From positions 1 through 64,000 of the forward strand of contig NZ_QHLQ01000016.1 in the NCBI RefSeq assembly GCF_011813015.1: a DNA stretch of 64,000 nucleotides, written 5' to 3'. The DNA is from Parasedimentitalea denitrificans (GTDB taxonomy: Bacteria > Pseudomonadota > Alphaproteobacteria > Rhodobacterales > Rhodobacteraceae). A program made the position numbers and the translations under genes. A model generated the notes under the pieces. That model was given only the letters and a program-made list of their open reading frames with translations. It was not told the DNA's origin and ran no database searches. This document shows, piece after piece, positions 17,357 to 26,682 of the stretch; position 1 is the first letter of the stretch; every line of letters begins with the position of its first letter.

Positions 17357-18169
17357 ATGCTTGATCATATGCCAGAAGGATCAGAGTTAACCATCGCCCC
17401 CATGATCATGATTACGCCCGACCGTGTCCTACATATCTGTCGTTTGGGGTCGCAACTCGATCATCGCGTCATGGGCGCCCTAGTCATTTACATCGGGTTG
17501 GAAGACGACATCGTTGTTCATTTACGTGGCGAAGACCCGATCAAAGCACGCGTCGTGGTGGTGCCGCCATTCAAGGCTCACCGTATCGTAGCAGGCCATC
17601 AATTTGTGAAAACCGTCCTCGTCGAACCAGAAACAGTTTCAGACGAAAGCCTTATCAAATTAGAATCCTCCCTGAATGGGTTGAGCCTCGTAGAAGCAGA
17701 AACGCTGGGGTTACTGACCCTCCCGAAACACCCGGACCAATTTTCGAGATCCGCGATCTCCAGCTATTCGTCACAGATCTTTGACATTGAGATGTTCAGC
17801 TACGGTCTCGAACCGCGCCCAATGGATGACCGTATTAAAGCTGCGACCGATCTTGTGAAAACAAGTATAAGTGACGTCATTCTAACCTCCGATTGCACAG
17901 TTGACCTTGAAATCTCCAGCTCGCGGTTTCGCAGGCTTTTTGTAAGCAATACCGGGATACAGTTCCGGCACTACAAAATGTGGAAACGGGCGCGATCATA
18001 CTTAGAGAAGATCTTGGCACCTGCCTCTCTGACACAGATTGCAATGGATCTGGGATACCCAGATTCAACCCATTTCAGTCGCTCCATTCGCTCTACATAC
18101 GGGCTGCCCCCGCGCAGAATGAAGGCTCACATGCAGGATTCCGCATTTTTTCTTACGAGAAACGTCTAA
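17357..18169 (+). CDS. AraC-family transcriptional regulator
   Basis: A 270-residue protein with an N-terminal sensing region that begins with cupin-like strands, and a C-terminal double HTH; the second HTH is clear in ASLTQIAMDLGYPDSTHFSRSIRSTYGLPPRRMK (about residues 224-257). The first helix pair is degenerate. It is transcribed towards, and about 120 bases upstream of, the beta-oxidation operon starting at 18293, so it probably activates it. The effector is unknown. The start ATG at 17357 lacks a strong ribosome site; ATGs at 17378 and 17402 are alternatives. Confidence 0.82.
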   Translation: MLDHMPEGSELTIAPMIMITPDRVLHICRLGSQLDHRVMGALVIYIGLEDDIVVHLRGEDPIKARVVVVPPFKAHRIVAGHQFVKTVLVEPETVSDESLIKLESSLNGLSLVEAETLGLLTLPKHPDQFSRSAISSYSSQIFDIEMFSYGLEPRPMDDRIKAATDLVKTSISDVILTSDCTVDLEISSSRFRRLFVSNTGIQFRHYKMWKRARSYLEKILAPASLTQIAMDLGYPDSTHFSRSIRSTYGLPPRRMKAHMQDSAFFLTRNV

Positions 18170-18292
18170 ACTTGGCGCTGAGTTCCCAGCTTTTTTCACA
18201 AACCCCGGTTTTTGAGCTGCCATAGCCCTTGAACGCAAGAATATCACCTGAACGAAAAGTAGGTGTCGCCTCACCAATATAGGAGTAGCGAC

Positions 18293-20407
18293 ATGACCAC
18301 GTGCGTAAGGCTTTCGATCGTACAAAATGTATCCGTTCTGGAAGTCGACAATCCTCCTGTTAATGCACTGTCGCGGGATGTTGTCGCAGGGCTGATCCAA
18401 AGATTTGACGAATTCCAGACCCAGACTGAAACCATCGGCCTGGTAATTTGCGCCTGTGATAAAACGTTCGTCGCCGGTGGTGATATTGCTGAATTTGAAA
18501 AACCTGGATTTTCGGCGCAGCCCTACAACGACTTTTTGATCCGGCTTGAAGCAAGCCAACGACCAGTTGTTATGGCCTTGCATGGAACCATTTTGGGTGG
18601 TGGCCTTGAACTGGCCATGGCCGGCCATCACCGTATTGCAGCCGAAGGCAGCCAATTTGCCCTCCCTGAAATCAAGCTCGGCCTCATTCCCGGGTCTCAT
18701 GGCACTCAGCGCCTGCCGCGACTGGTCGGGCTAAAGACAGCCGCCAAAATGATGCTCACTGGACACATGGTGGACGCAGGTTTTGCACTATCCAGCAACC
18801 TTGTGGATGCGATTGTACCATTTGAATCCCTTCGTGATGCGGCCATCAGCAGGGTGCAGACGCTAGTGGGTCAAGCCCCTCGGCGCACCTGCGATTTATC
18901 TGTGCCGCAGGCAGATATGGACGCGCTATCCAATGTGAAAAACCAAGCAGAAAAACACCCATTTCAGCCTGCCTATACCGCATTGTACACATCACTCTGC
19001 GCCACCCGTGACCTACCATTCAACACGGGGATCGACATCGAGGCAGCTTGCTTTTCTGAACTCGTCCCTTCCCCCCCTTCACGGGCCCAGCGTCATTTGT
19101 TTTTTGCCGAACGCATGGCGTCACGCGTTCCTGCCATTGGCAAGGATACGCCCCACCGCATCATCGAAAAAGTTGGCGTTCTGGGGATTGGCACAATGGG
19201 GGCCGGGATCGCGGTCGCATCCGCGTTGGCCGGATATGAGGTCACAATCAGCGAAGTAGACGATGCAGCGCTAAAAAAGGGCATTCAGAACGTTGATGGA
19301 ACAATATCTGCGATGGTTAAACGCGGTCGACTGTCTGACGCGGCAGGAAAAACCTGTCGGGATCGGGTGACCGGTGGGATCGGCGCCAAAGCTCTCAGTG
19401 ATTGTGACCTGGTCATCGAAGCCGTTTTTGAGGATATGGACCTAAAGTGCTCCGTCGTGAAAACGCTAGGAAGCCTTTGCAAAAAAGGCGCAATCATCGC
19501 CACCAACACCTCGACGCTGGACGTCAATACAATCGCGCAGGCCAGTGGTCGCCCAGAAGATGTCGTCGGCACCCATTTCTTTTCGCCCGCACATATCATG
19601 CGACTGCTTGAGGTCATTCGGGGGAATCAAACCGCCCCGGAAGTTCTAAAATCAGTGATGCATTTTGCTCGACGCATTCGAAAAACCGTAGTTGTCAGCG
19701 GTGTTTGTTATGGGTTCATTGGCAACCGCATGGCCGAAACCTACCTGCGCGAAAGCGAAGCACTGCTGCTGGAAGGGGCGACGCCCTCTGCCATCGACGG
19801 CATCGCAGAAAATCCCCGGGTCTGGGGCATGGCGATGGGGCCAAACAGGATGCTGGATATGGCCGGCATCGACGTGGGCGCACGCACGGTTACAGAATGG
19901 ATCAAGTCCGAGGTTGGGCCCCGCGATCCCGCCTACCGCGCAATGTGTCGTGCAATGTTTACCTTAGGTAGCCACGGACAAAAATCCGGCACTGGTTATT
20001 ATCTGTATGAAGGCCGCTCAGCCCTTCCAAACCCAAAAATAAGAGAATTGTCACAAAAGCTGGCCGAGCAACACAGGATCGGTCTTCGTTATGACATCCC
20101 AAACACCGAGATCTTTGAACGACTGTTGTTCCCAATGGTGAACGAGGCCGCCCGCATTCTTGAGGAGGGCATCGCCAATCGTGGCTCGGACATCGATGTT
20201 GTCTGGACCAATGGATATGGCTTTCCAAAATGGCGTGGCGGGCCGCTTTTCATGGCGGATGAACTGGGTCTGCAAAAGGTGGTTGATCGGATGGATTTTT
20301 ACGCCAAACGCTCTGGAAACACCTGGGGCTACTGGGACGTATCCCCCCTGCTCCGCCGGCTTGCCAATGCCGGCGGACGTTTGAGCAACTGGCACACCCC
20401 ACATTAG
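18293..20407 (+). CDS. Fused enoyl-CoA hydratase / 3-hydroxyacyl-CoA dehydrogenase
   Basis: A 704-residue bifunctional beta-oxidation protein of the FadB/FadJ/peroxisomal MFE type. The N-terminal crotonase domain (about 1-190) has HGTILGGGLELAMAGHHRIA and the catalytic glutamate of LPEIKLGLIPGSHGTQRLPRLVG. The dehydrogenase domain starts near residue 295 with the NAD motif GVLGIGTMGAGIA and includes the catalytic histidine in GTHFFSPAHIMRLLEV. Both activities appear intact. The start ATG at 18293 is preceded by AGGAG. It leads a four-gene operon with thiolase, acyl-CoA dehydrogenase and a reductase, giving a full beta-oxidation turn. Confidence 0.92.
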   Translation: MTTCVRLSIVQNVSVLEVDNPPVNALSRDVVAGLIQRFDEFQTQTETIGLVICACDKTFVAGGDIAEFEKPGFSAQPYNDFLIRLEASQRPVVMALHGTILGGGLELAMAGHHRIAAEGSQFALPEIKLGLIPGSHGTQRLPRLVGLKTAAKMMLTGHMVDAGFALSSNLVDAIVPFESLRDAAISRVQTLVGQAPRRTCDLSVPQADMDALSNVKNQAEKHPFQPAYTALYTSLCATRDLPFNTGIDIEAACFSELVPSPPSRAQRHLFFAERMASRVPAIGKDTPHRIIEKVGVLGIGTMGAGIAVASALAGYEVTISEVDDAALKKGIQNVDGTISAMVKRGRLSDAAGKTCRDRVTGGIGAKALSDCDLVIEAVFEDMDLKCSVVKTLGSLCKKGAIIATNTSTLDVNTIAQASGRPEDVVGTHFFSPAHIMRLLEVIRGNQTAPEVLKSVMHFARRIRKTVVVSGVCYGFIGNRMAETYLRESEALLLEGATPSAIDGIAENPRVWGMAMGPNRMLDMAGIDVGARTVTEWIKSEVGPRDPAYRAMCRAMFTLGSHGQKSGTGYYLYEGRSALPNPKIRELSQKLAEQHRIGLRYDIPNTEIFERLLFPMVNEAARILEEGIANRGSDIDVVWTNGYGFPKWRGGPLFMADELGLQKVVDRMDFYAKRSGNTWGYWDVSPLLRRLANAGGRLSNWHTPH

Positions 20408-20423
20408 ACGAGGAAAAGACGCA

Positions 20424-21611
20424 ATGAGAGAAGCTGTCATCGTAAGCACCGCAAGAACAGGTATCGGTCGTGCCTATCGGGGGGCGTTCAATGCAACCAA
20501 ATCCCCATCACTGGCCGGTATCACTCTGACCCATGCCGTCCAAAGAGCGGGCGTGGACCCGAATGAAATCGAAGATTGCGTGTTTGGCACGGTGTTGTCA
20601 GCAGGCACAGCTGGGATGAACCTTGCGCGTAACGCGGTTTTTGCAGCGGGTCTGCCCGCCTCCGTTGCCGCACAGACCATTGACCGCCAGTGCGCATCAG
20701 GTCTTATGGCCGTGGCAACCGCGGCCAAACAAGTGGTGCAAGATGGCATGGACGTGGTTCTGGCAGGCGGGCAGGAAAACATCTCAGCTGTTCAACAACC
20801 CTATTTCGAATGGATCCAGACCGAGGCTGATCCGAATGTGATTGCCAAGGTGCCCGCAGCCTATATGCCGATGTTAAAGACGGCTGAAATCGTAGCCAAC
20901 CGCTATGGTATTTCGCGCGAAGCGCAGGATCTGTACGCCTATCAGTCGCAACAACGCACAGCCCAGGCACAGGCTGCCGGTGTTTTTGATTACGAGATCA
21001 TTCCGGTCACAACAACAATGCTGATCAAAGACCGCGAAACTGGCGAAGTGACTGAAGCTGAAGTGACTTTGGCTAAAGACGAGGGCAACCGCCCTAATAC
21101 TACAATGGATAGCCTCAGCGCGCTCAATCCGGTTCTAAAGGGCGGCTCAGTCACTGCCGGAAATGCGTCGCAATTGTCCGACGCGGCATCTGCATGCGTC
21201 GTAATGGATGCTGGTCTTGCAGCACGGCGCGGGCTGTCCCCTCTTGGCATCTATCGCGGCATGGCAGTTGCAGGGTGTGATCCCGATGAAATGGGGATTG
21301 GCCCGGTCTTTGCCATTCCAAAACTGCTGCAGCGCCACGGCTTGAAAGTTGAGGATATCGGCATTTGGGAACTGAACGAAGCCTTTGCCTGTCAGGCTAT
21401 CTATTGCCGCGATCACCTTGGCATTGATCCAATGCGATACAATGTAAATGGTGGCGGCATCTCAATTGGCCACCCCTATGGTATGACCGGTGCACGCATG
21501 GTTGGGCACGCTCTGCTGGAAGCGCAGCGGCGGCGCGAAAAATATGTTGTCGTGTCGATGTGCGTTGGCGGCGGCATGGGTGCGGCCGCGCTGTTTGAAA
21601 CCGCCCTATAG
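20424..21611 (+). CDS. Acetyl-CoA acyltransferase (thiolase)
   Basis: A 395-residue type II thiolase that cleaves 3-ketoacyl-CoA with CoA. The nucleophilic cysteine is in [10 protein letters not shown] (about residue 91), and the His and second Cys are in [12 protein letters not shown] and [19 protein letters not shown] is also present, so it is catalytically complete and full length. The ATG follows GAGGAAAAG and starts 16 bases after the stop of the fused hydratase/dehydrogenase gene. It provides the final step of the island's beta-oxidation set, yielding acetyl-CoA or propionyl-CoA depending on the substrate. Confidence 0.93.
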   Translation: MREAVIVSTARTGIGRAYRGAFNATKSPSLAGITLTHAVQRAGVDPNEIEDCVFGTVLSAGTAGMNLARNAVFAAGLPASVAAQTIDRQCASGLMAVATAAKQVVQDGMDVVLAGGQENISAVQQPYFEWIQTEADPNVIAKVPAAYMPMLKTAEIVANRYGISREAQDLYAYQSQQRTAQAQAAGVFDYEIIPVTTTMLIKDRETGEVTEAEVTLAKDEGNRPNTTMDSLSALNPVLKGGSVTAGNASQLSDAASACVVMDAGLAARRGLSPLGIYRGMAVAGCDPDEMGIGPVFAIPKLLQRHGLKVEDIGIWELNEAFACQAIYCRDHLGIDPMRYNVNGGGISIGHPYGMTGARMVGHALLEAQRRREKYVVVSMCVGGGMGAAALFETAL

Positions 21612-21635
21612 CCAACCACAATAAGGAAAACTGGA

Positions 21636-23405
21636 ATGATGCGCCGCGAGATAGATTTTCTGCTCTATGACTGGCTTGACATAGAACGTCTTGTTGATCT
21701 TGCGGCCTTCGGCGATCAGGAGCGCACAGATTGGGATGCGTTTCTAAACCTGTCCGAAGACATTTCCGAGAATGAATTCCTTAGTTGTTACAAGGCCACT
21801 GATCGCGAAGAACCCTATTTGGACAATGGCCAGGTCAGGGTGCAAAAAGATCTCAAAGCCGCGCTCGCCACATATCTTAAAGCAGGGCTGCATCTCTCAG
21901 CGCTTGATGTTGAGAATGGAGGTATGGGTTTGCCATACACTGTGGCGACCGCAGCCATGGCAGAGCTGATGGCCTCCAATGTGGCAGGATCGGGCTTTAT
22001 CTTGCTATCTGCGGCCAACACCCGCGTCATCACCGAATTTGGGACCCCGGCGCAAATTGCCTCTTTTGCAACCCCCCAGATCGAAGGATCGGCGCTTGGC
22101 ACGATGTGCCTATCCGAACCCGATGTTGGCTCCTCTCTTGGTGATATCACCACACGTGCGGTTCCTGACGGCGACGACGCCCACGGAATGCGGTATCGGA
22201 TCACCGGCCAGAAAATGTGGATTTCAGCAGGCGATCACGACGTCACAGAAAACATAATCCATCTGGTTCTGGCAAAGGCAGTGCAACCAGACGGCAGCAC
22301 AATTCCTGGCCCCAAAGGCACCAGCCTGTTCATCGTGCCCAAAGTTCTGCCCAGAAGCATGGGACAGGTCCGCAATGACATCGCCGTTGCCGGGCTCAAC
22401 CATAAAATGGGCTACCGCGGAACGCCCAATTGCCTGTTGAACTTTGGCGAGGATGGCGGCGCAACTGGCTGGCGGATTGGTAAAGAAGGTGAAGGCCTGC
22501 GCATCATGTTTCAAATGATGAACGAGGCCCGCATAGGCGTCGGACTAAGCGGGGCCGCCCTCGCCTATCGTGGATACCAATTGGCCCGCACCTATGCCGC
22601 AGAACGAATTCAGGGGCGCCCTATCCACTTACCCAGTAATTCCAGACCAATCACCATTAATCAACACCCAGATATACGCCGTATGCTGTTGTTACAAAAA
22701 GTTATTTCTGAAGGCGCCCTGGCGCTGTGCCTAAAATCAGCTCTGCTTTGTGATGTTGCTCAATATGCCGAGAATGGAGTTGAAAAAAAGAATGCTGCCG
22801 CCCTGTTGGACCTGTTAACACCCGTGATCAAGTCGTGGCCCTCTGAGCAGGGTTTGATGGCTCTGCATCAGTCCATTCAGGTACACGGCGGATACGGTTA
22901 CACGCGAGACTTCGATGTTGAACAACTGTATCGTGACAGTCGCCTTAACCCGATCCACGAGGGCACGACCGGTATTCAGGCGATCGATCTCCTGCGCCGT
23001 AAAATCCTTTTGGACGAAGGTAGGACCTTCAAAATCTTCTTAGAAACTGTGCGAAACACAATCAAGGACGCAACATCTTTTCCCGACCAGGCAGCTCAGT
23101 TGTCCGGCCTGTGCGATCACTTTGATTCATTGGTCAGGGCAATCCTCGAAACGGAAAGCACCGAAGACGCCTTGTCCAACGCCACCGGTTTTTTGGAGGC
23201 GTTTGGACATTTTGTCATAGGCTGGATCTGGCTCGACCTCGCCATGGCAGGCGAACGGTCCGGTGACCACCAGATTGCCGAAGTGAAAAAATGGGCCTGC
23301 CGGTATTTCTTTGCAGCTGAGCTGTCCAAGATTCCAGGGCTGTTAGCGCTTTTGGAAAACGACAACAGCCTAACCCGCACCGTACCAGACACAGTTTTGA
23401 TTTAG
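21636..23405 (+). CDS. Acyl-CoA dehydrogenase of the long DmdC-like subfamily
   Basis: A 589-residue FAD-dependent dehydrogenase that introduces the 2,3 double bond. It has the flavin/substrate motifs GTMCLSEPDVGSSLGD and YRITGQKMWIS and the C-terminal HGGYGYTRDFDVEQLYRDSRLNPIHEGTTGIQ, where the glutamate is the usual base of this subgroup. At about 590 residues it belongs with the longer bacterial enzymes such as DmdC (methylmercaptopropionyl-CoA dehydrogenase) rather than the 380-residue type. That does not prove the same substrate. Third gene of the operon; ATG 25 bases after the thiolase stop with ATAAGGAAA. Confidence 0.88.
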   Translation: MMRREIDFLLYDWLDIERLVDLAAFGDQERTDWDAFLNLSEDISENEFLSCYKATDREEPYLDNGQVRVQKDLKAALATYLKAGLHLSALDVENGGMGLPYTVATAAMAELMASNVAGSGFILLSAANTRVITEFGTPAQIASFATPQIEGSALGTMCLSEPDVGSSLGDITTRAVPDGDDAHGMRYRITGQKMWISAGDHDVTENIIHLVLAKAVQPDGSTIPGPKGTSLFIVPKVLPRSMGQVRNDIAVAGLNHKMGYRGTPNCLLNFGEDGGATGWRIGKEGEGLRIMFQMMNEARIGVGLSGAALAYRGYQLARTYAAERIQGRPIHLPSNSRPITINQHPDIRRMLLLQKVISEGALALCLKSALLCDVAQYAENGVEKKNAAALLDLLTPVIKSWPSEQGLMALHQSIQVHGGYGYTRDFDVEQLYRDSRLNPIHEGTTGIQAIDLLRRKILLDEGRTFKIFLETVRNTIKDATSFPDQAAQLSGLCDHFDSLVRAILETESTEDALSNATGFLEAFGHFVIGWIWLDLAMAGERSGDHQIAEVKKWACRYFFAAELSKIPGLLALLENDNSLTRTVPDTVLI

Positions 23406-23502
23406 TCTCCCAATCCAACAAAACCGTGGATTGCCCATAAACGCAAGAATTGCCCTCGGACTGCATGTAAGAGTCTTCCTGACCATATAAAAGAGGCGCA
23501 TT

Positions 23503-24321
23503 ATGTCTGTCACACTAGACTTCTCAGGTAAGACAATCGTGGTGATCGGCGGGACCAGCGGGATCAACCGTGGGATCGCCAAGAGCTTTGCAGCACATGG
23601 CGCAAAACTAGCCGTTGCAAGCCGGGATCAAAACAAAGTGGATGACACGGTATCCGAATTGAAAGATGCAGGTGCGCAGGAAGCCATCGGCGCAGCCTTT
23701 GACGTGCGCGACCCAGACGCTGTCGCCGAGAGCATGCAGATGTTTCACCAACAGCTAGGCGACTTCGACGTTCTGATATCAGGCGCTGCGGGAAATTTCC
23801 CAGCCTTTGCTGCTGAGATGTCGACCAACGCCTTTCGCAGTGTGATCGAAATTGACTTGATGGGTACTATCCACGTCATGAAAGCGGCTTACCCCTATCT
23901 GAGGCGCCCGGACGCAAGCGTCATCAATATCTCAGCGCCTCAGTCCTGGCTGCCTTATGAGGGACAATCTCATGTCTGCGCGGCCAAGGCCGGAGTGGAT
24001 CAGATTACCCGAACGCTGTCTTTGGAATGGGGGCGCGAGGGCATCCGAGTCAACTCCGTTGTTCCCGGCTTCATCGATGACACTGAGGGGTTGCGGCGTC
24101 TTGCACCGGATGAGGAGACACGAGAGTCGTTGAACCTGGCAATCCCGGCGGGCAGGCTTGGCCAGAAACAGGATGTAGCCAATGCCTGTATGTTCCTGGC
24201 GAGTGAGTTGTCGAGCTATATTTCAGGCTCGCTCATCGTGGTTGACGGCGCAGTTTACCAACGTGGATCTGGCCAAATCGGGCAGGACATTGCCAAAACA
24301 TTACGGACCCGAACCTCGTAA
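23503..24321 (+). CDS. SDR resembling 2,4-dienoyl-CoA reductase
   Basis: A 272-residue SDR with cofactor motif GGTSGINRGIA (about residues 15-25) and the segment SGAAGNFPAF, which is characteristic of the mitochondrial/peroxisomal-type dienoyl-CoA reductase branch. The usual YxxxK reads HVCAAKAG: the lysine is kept but the tyrosine is absent, as in that branch. It would remove cis or conjugated double bonds so that unsaturated acyl chains can pass through beta-oxidation. It starts 97 bases after the acyl-CoA dehydrogenase stop with AAGAGG, as last gene of the operon. Function is by resemblance. Confidence 0.78.
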   Translation: MSVTLDFSGKTIVVIGGTSGINRGIAKSFAAHGAKLAVASRDQNKVDDTVSELKDAGAQEAIGAAFDVRDPDAVAESMQMFHQQLGDFDVLISGAAGNFPAFAAEMSTNAFRSVIEIDLMGTIHVMKAAYPYLRRPDASVINISAPQSWLPYEGQSHVCAAKAGVDQITRTLSLEWGREGIRVNSVVPGFIDDTEGLRRLAPDEETRESLNLAIPAGRLGQKQDVANACMFLASELSSYISGSLIVVDGAVYQRGSGQIGQDIAKTLRTRTS

Positions 24322-24349
24322 AAGTGCCGCCCTGAAGGATAGCACACCG

Positions 24350-25963
24350 TCATTCGATCATATCATCGTCCCCGCGTGCCTTCTCACGCTTTTCCGCCAG
24401 TCTTCGAGCGATACGATATTCCACAGTGCCGCGTGTAAAACGTCGTTCGTAAAAGTCGATGATCATTTCGTTTTCTTCTTCGGTAAATACTTCATCTGAG
24501 CACAGCGCCTCGATAATCGAGGCGCTTCGGGCCGAAGACATCTTCCCGTAGTGCCTTTCGGTGATTTGCTCGTCCGAGTGGCCCAGGTTCATCGACCATG
24601 CTTTACGCTCCTCCTGTGTGCGGCAGATTTTTACGCCCAGCGCCTTGAGCGTGTGCCTTGCCGAGTGCGGGGAATAACGCTTGCCCAGCATGTCAGATGC
24701 GCGGAAGAAGGCCGTTTGCAAAGATCGACTGGATCCTAGCGGCTCGATGTTAGACGTGCCTTCAAAGCGCATACATAGATCTTTGAGCTCGGGAAAAGCA
24801 GCGTCCTCGTCTTGGAAACCCAGTTGTGTCAATTCATCAACCCATCTCAAGAAAACTTCTTGAAACGCTTCGGTTCTCGGGAACCATTTTGCCTGATAAC
24901 TCTTGCCGTTTTTGGCCCGCATCATTGTGGCGTCTTGCACAAAAGTTCTATTCTCAAGGTCTAGGTGCTTGAACCGAATTGAGGTCAACGCACCCGCCCT
25001 CAGCCCGCAGATGTAAGCGAAGGCGACCATCGCACGATCACGGCGCTGTACAATCGTTTCCTCCGGCATCAAAGCGACCATGCGCCAAGCCTCTTCAATG
25101 GATGCGTAGGCTTTCGCCTCTTGCTTTGCCTGCCGTGCAGAGGCGCTGCGGGGTAATGCAAAATAGTCGGGAATGCTGGCACTCAGACGCCGGTATCCGC
25201 TCTGGCCTCTGAGCCATTTGAAGAAGGCGCTGAGGTGCGAGGCCCTGTGACGCACTGTCGAGTTGCTGAGCCCTCCCTCCTTCTTTGGCTTCGCTAGCAG
25301 TCTCACAATGTGGTCGCGGTAAGCGCCGACATTTCTGGGTTTCACCTTGTCGAAGGGGCGGCCATCGAGAAATCGCTCAAGATCCCTTATGCTGACGAGA
25401 TGGGACTGCACGGTTTTGGGGTCATATCTGCCAGCGTAAGCCTGCCATTCGTGCACGACCCGATCATTAATTGTGTGCCATTCAATCCCCCGAGACTCTG
25501 CATCTTTCCCAACACAGGCCGGATCTGGACCTTTACTTTCGTCTATTCCGGCAAGGCTAGTGTTGGTGGTCAGGCAATCCTTTATTGCGTCGCACTCTGT
25601 CTCACTAAGTAGCTTCATCACCGTACGGCCACAGTCGCAACACGTCGCAGTGGCGAGGGGAGCACGCCCTCCGTTCCCCTTAATGAAGACCGAGTTGATT
25701 TTGGGGAACACCGCGTGCCCGCAGCCCAAGCATTTGAACTCGCCGTGCCGTAGGTCCTCGCGCTTGCGGGCGGCTCTTTCGGCATGAAAACGCTTGAGTT
25801 CTGCCCCACGAAAGAGTTGGGGCAGAACACTATCCGATGGTGTCAGGCCAGAACTGACCCAATTTGACACGGTGTTACGACAAACGTCGTAGAGTGCCTG
25901 AACATCGGCAACGGAATAGACCATGGAACCGGTCGGGCGGATATGTCGGTAAGATCTACTCAT
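24350..25963 (-). CDS. Tyrosine recombinase with N-terminal HTH and zinc-ribbon-like segment
   Basis: A 537-residue site-specific recombinase. The N-terminus has a MerR/excisionase-like HTH (YSVADVQALYDVCRNTVSNWVSSGLTP, about residues 17-43). It is followed by four paired cysteines (CLGCGH near 79, CCDCGRT near 108) that look like a zinc ribbon. A SAM-like core-binding domain (about 170-275) and the catalytic domain come next, with Arg in GLRAGALTSI, HSARHTLKA and the GHSDEQITERHYGK histidine/tyrosine block, all intact. The start overlaps the stop of the upstream HTH gene (ATGA). It sits at the junction between catabolic cargo and the integrase genes. The accessory DNA-binding parts are unusual for an integrase. 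Confidence 0.85.
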   Translation of the reverse strand: MSRSYRHIRPTGSMVYSVADVQALYDVCRNTVSNWVSSGLTPSDSVLPQLFRGAELKRFHAERAARKREDLRHGEFKCLGCGHAVFPKINSVFIKGNGGRAPLATATCCDCGRTVMKLLSETECDAIKDCLTTNTSLAGIDESKGPDPACVGKDAESRGIEWHTINDRVVHEWQAYAGRYDPKTVQSHLVSIRDLERFLDGRPFDKVKPRNVGAYRDHIVRLLAKPKKEGGLSNSTVRHRASHLSAFFKWLRGQSGYRRLSASIPDYFALPRSASARQAKQEAKAYASIEEAWRMVALMPEETIVQRRDRAMVAFAYICGLRAGALTSIRFKHLDLENRTFVQDATMMRAKNGKSYQAKWFPRTEAFQEVFLRWVDELTQLGFQDEDAAFPELKDLCMRFEGTSNIEPLGSSRSLQTAFFRASDMLGKRYSPHSARHTLKALGVKICRTQEERKAWSMNLGHSDEQITERHYGKMSSARSASIIEALCSDEVFTEEENEMIIDFYERRFTRGTVEYRIARRLAEKREKARGDDDMIE

Positions 25964-26379
25964 GATTGCACTTCCTTTTTGGAAGTACGGCCAAGAGTTG
26001 CGTGTTCCGCCCCAGATTTGTCAGAGACGGGCAAAGATGCCTCGTACGCAACCAGGTCAATAATGCGCCAACGTGTTGAGCGCGCACTCACCTTTTTGGG
26101 GTTTGGCAGCTCCCCTTTAGCCGCCCATCTCCAGATTGTTTGACGGCAAACGCCGTAACGTTTAGCAACCTCGTGATCCGTTAGAAACTGCGTTTTTGCC
26201 GTCCTTGGGAATTGATTCTCCTTTGCCGCTGACGTATTGGTGGTTGCCTTACGCTTAGCATTCTTTTTCCGTTTTCTCTGTCCAGATGAGGCAGACAATT
26301 TTTTTTCTTCCTCCAACTCCAAGGCATCGAAGAGGCCTGGAAAGAGAGGGGTCTTTTCGGTGTAGCCCGGCATCATCAC
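25960..26379 (-). CDS. Helix-turn-helix (excisionase-like) protein
   Basis: A 139-residue protein whose C-terminal half carries a HTH of the excisionase/AlpA type (FLTDHEVAKRYGVCRQTIWRWAAKGELPNPKKVSARSTRWR, about residues 78-118). The N-terminal half is charged and low in complexity, including a lysine-rich stretch. Both ends overlap the neighbouring genes by four bases (ATGA), so it is translated with the AlpA-like gene and the recombinase. A directionality or regulatory role for the recombinase is the natural inference. Confidence 0.75.
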   Translation of the reverse strand: MMMPGYTEKTPLFPGLFDALELEEEKKLSASSGQRKRKKNAKRKATTNTSAAKENQFPRTAKTQFLTDHEVAKRYGVCRQTIWRWAAKGELPNPKKVSARSTRWRIIDLVAYEASLPVSDKSGAEHATLGRTSKKEVQS

Positions 26380-26609
26380 ACCCCACTTTGCAGAAGGTCA
26401 CGGATGTCGGCCACACGCCAAGCAGTGGTGCGCGGTCCAAGGCGAACTGGTTGTGGAAAGCGCCCGCTCCGCACCCCTGCCCACCAAGTGGAACGAGAGA
26501 CAGGTACGGGGCCGTTGGGATGCAGGATTTGTTTTTCGCGCAACAGCGCTTCGTTGGGGAGTTCGTCAAACGTCATTTGATCCATCCTTGTATTTGAAGG
26601 TGGATCCAA
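26376..26609 (-). CDS. AlpA-type HTH regulator
   Basis: A 77-residue protein of the AlpA family of prophage/island regulators: LHPNGPVPVSRSTWWAGVRSGRFPQPVRLGPRTTAWRVADIRDLL spans the winged HTH, with the conserved SRSTWW...GRFP...LG.R...W pattern. AlpA-like proteins act as excisionases or activators of the integrase operon. It is the first gene of a three-gene overlapping operon (26609 to 24350) and has a perfect 11-bp palindrome 29 bases upstream of its start. Confidence 0.82.
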   Translation of the reverse strand: MDPPSNTRMDQMTFDELPNEALLREKQILHPNGPVPVSRSTWWAGVRSGRFPQPVRLGPRTTAWRVADIRDLLQSGV

Positions 26610-26637
26610 GACTGATTTGGTGCAACGATGACTTGGC

Positions 26638-26665
26638 TGAATTCAACTATGCTAAGTTGAATTCA
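26638..26665. promoter_or_regulatory. Perfect palindrome upstream of the AlpA operon
   Basis: tgaattcaact (26638-26648) and agttgaattca (26655-26665) are exact reverse complements separated by atgcta. The site lies 29 bases upstream of the AlpA-like start and just after the stop of the preceding gene. It is the right size for a dimeric repressor operator or Xis-type binding site, presumably for one of the two HTH proteins in the operon. Confidence 0.6.
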
Positions 26666-26682
26666 ATTGGTCTTCTATATTT

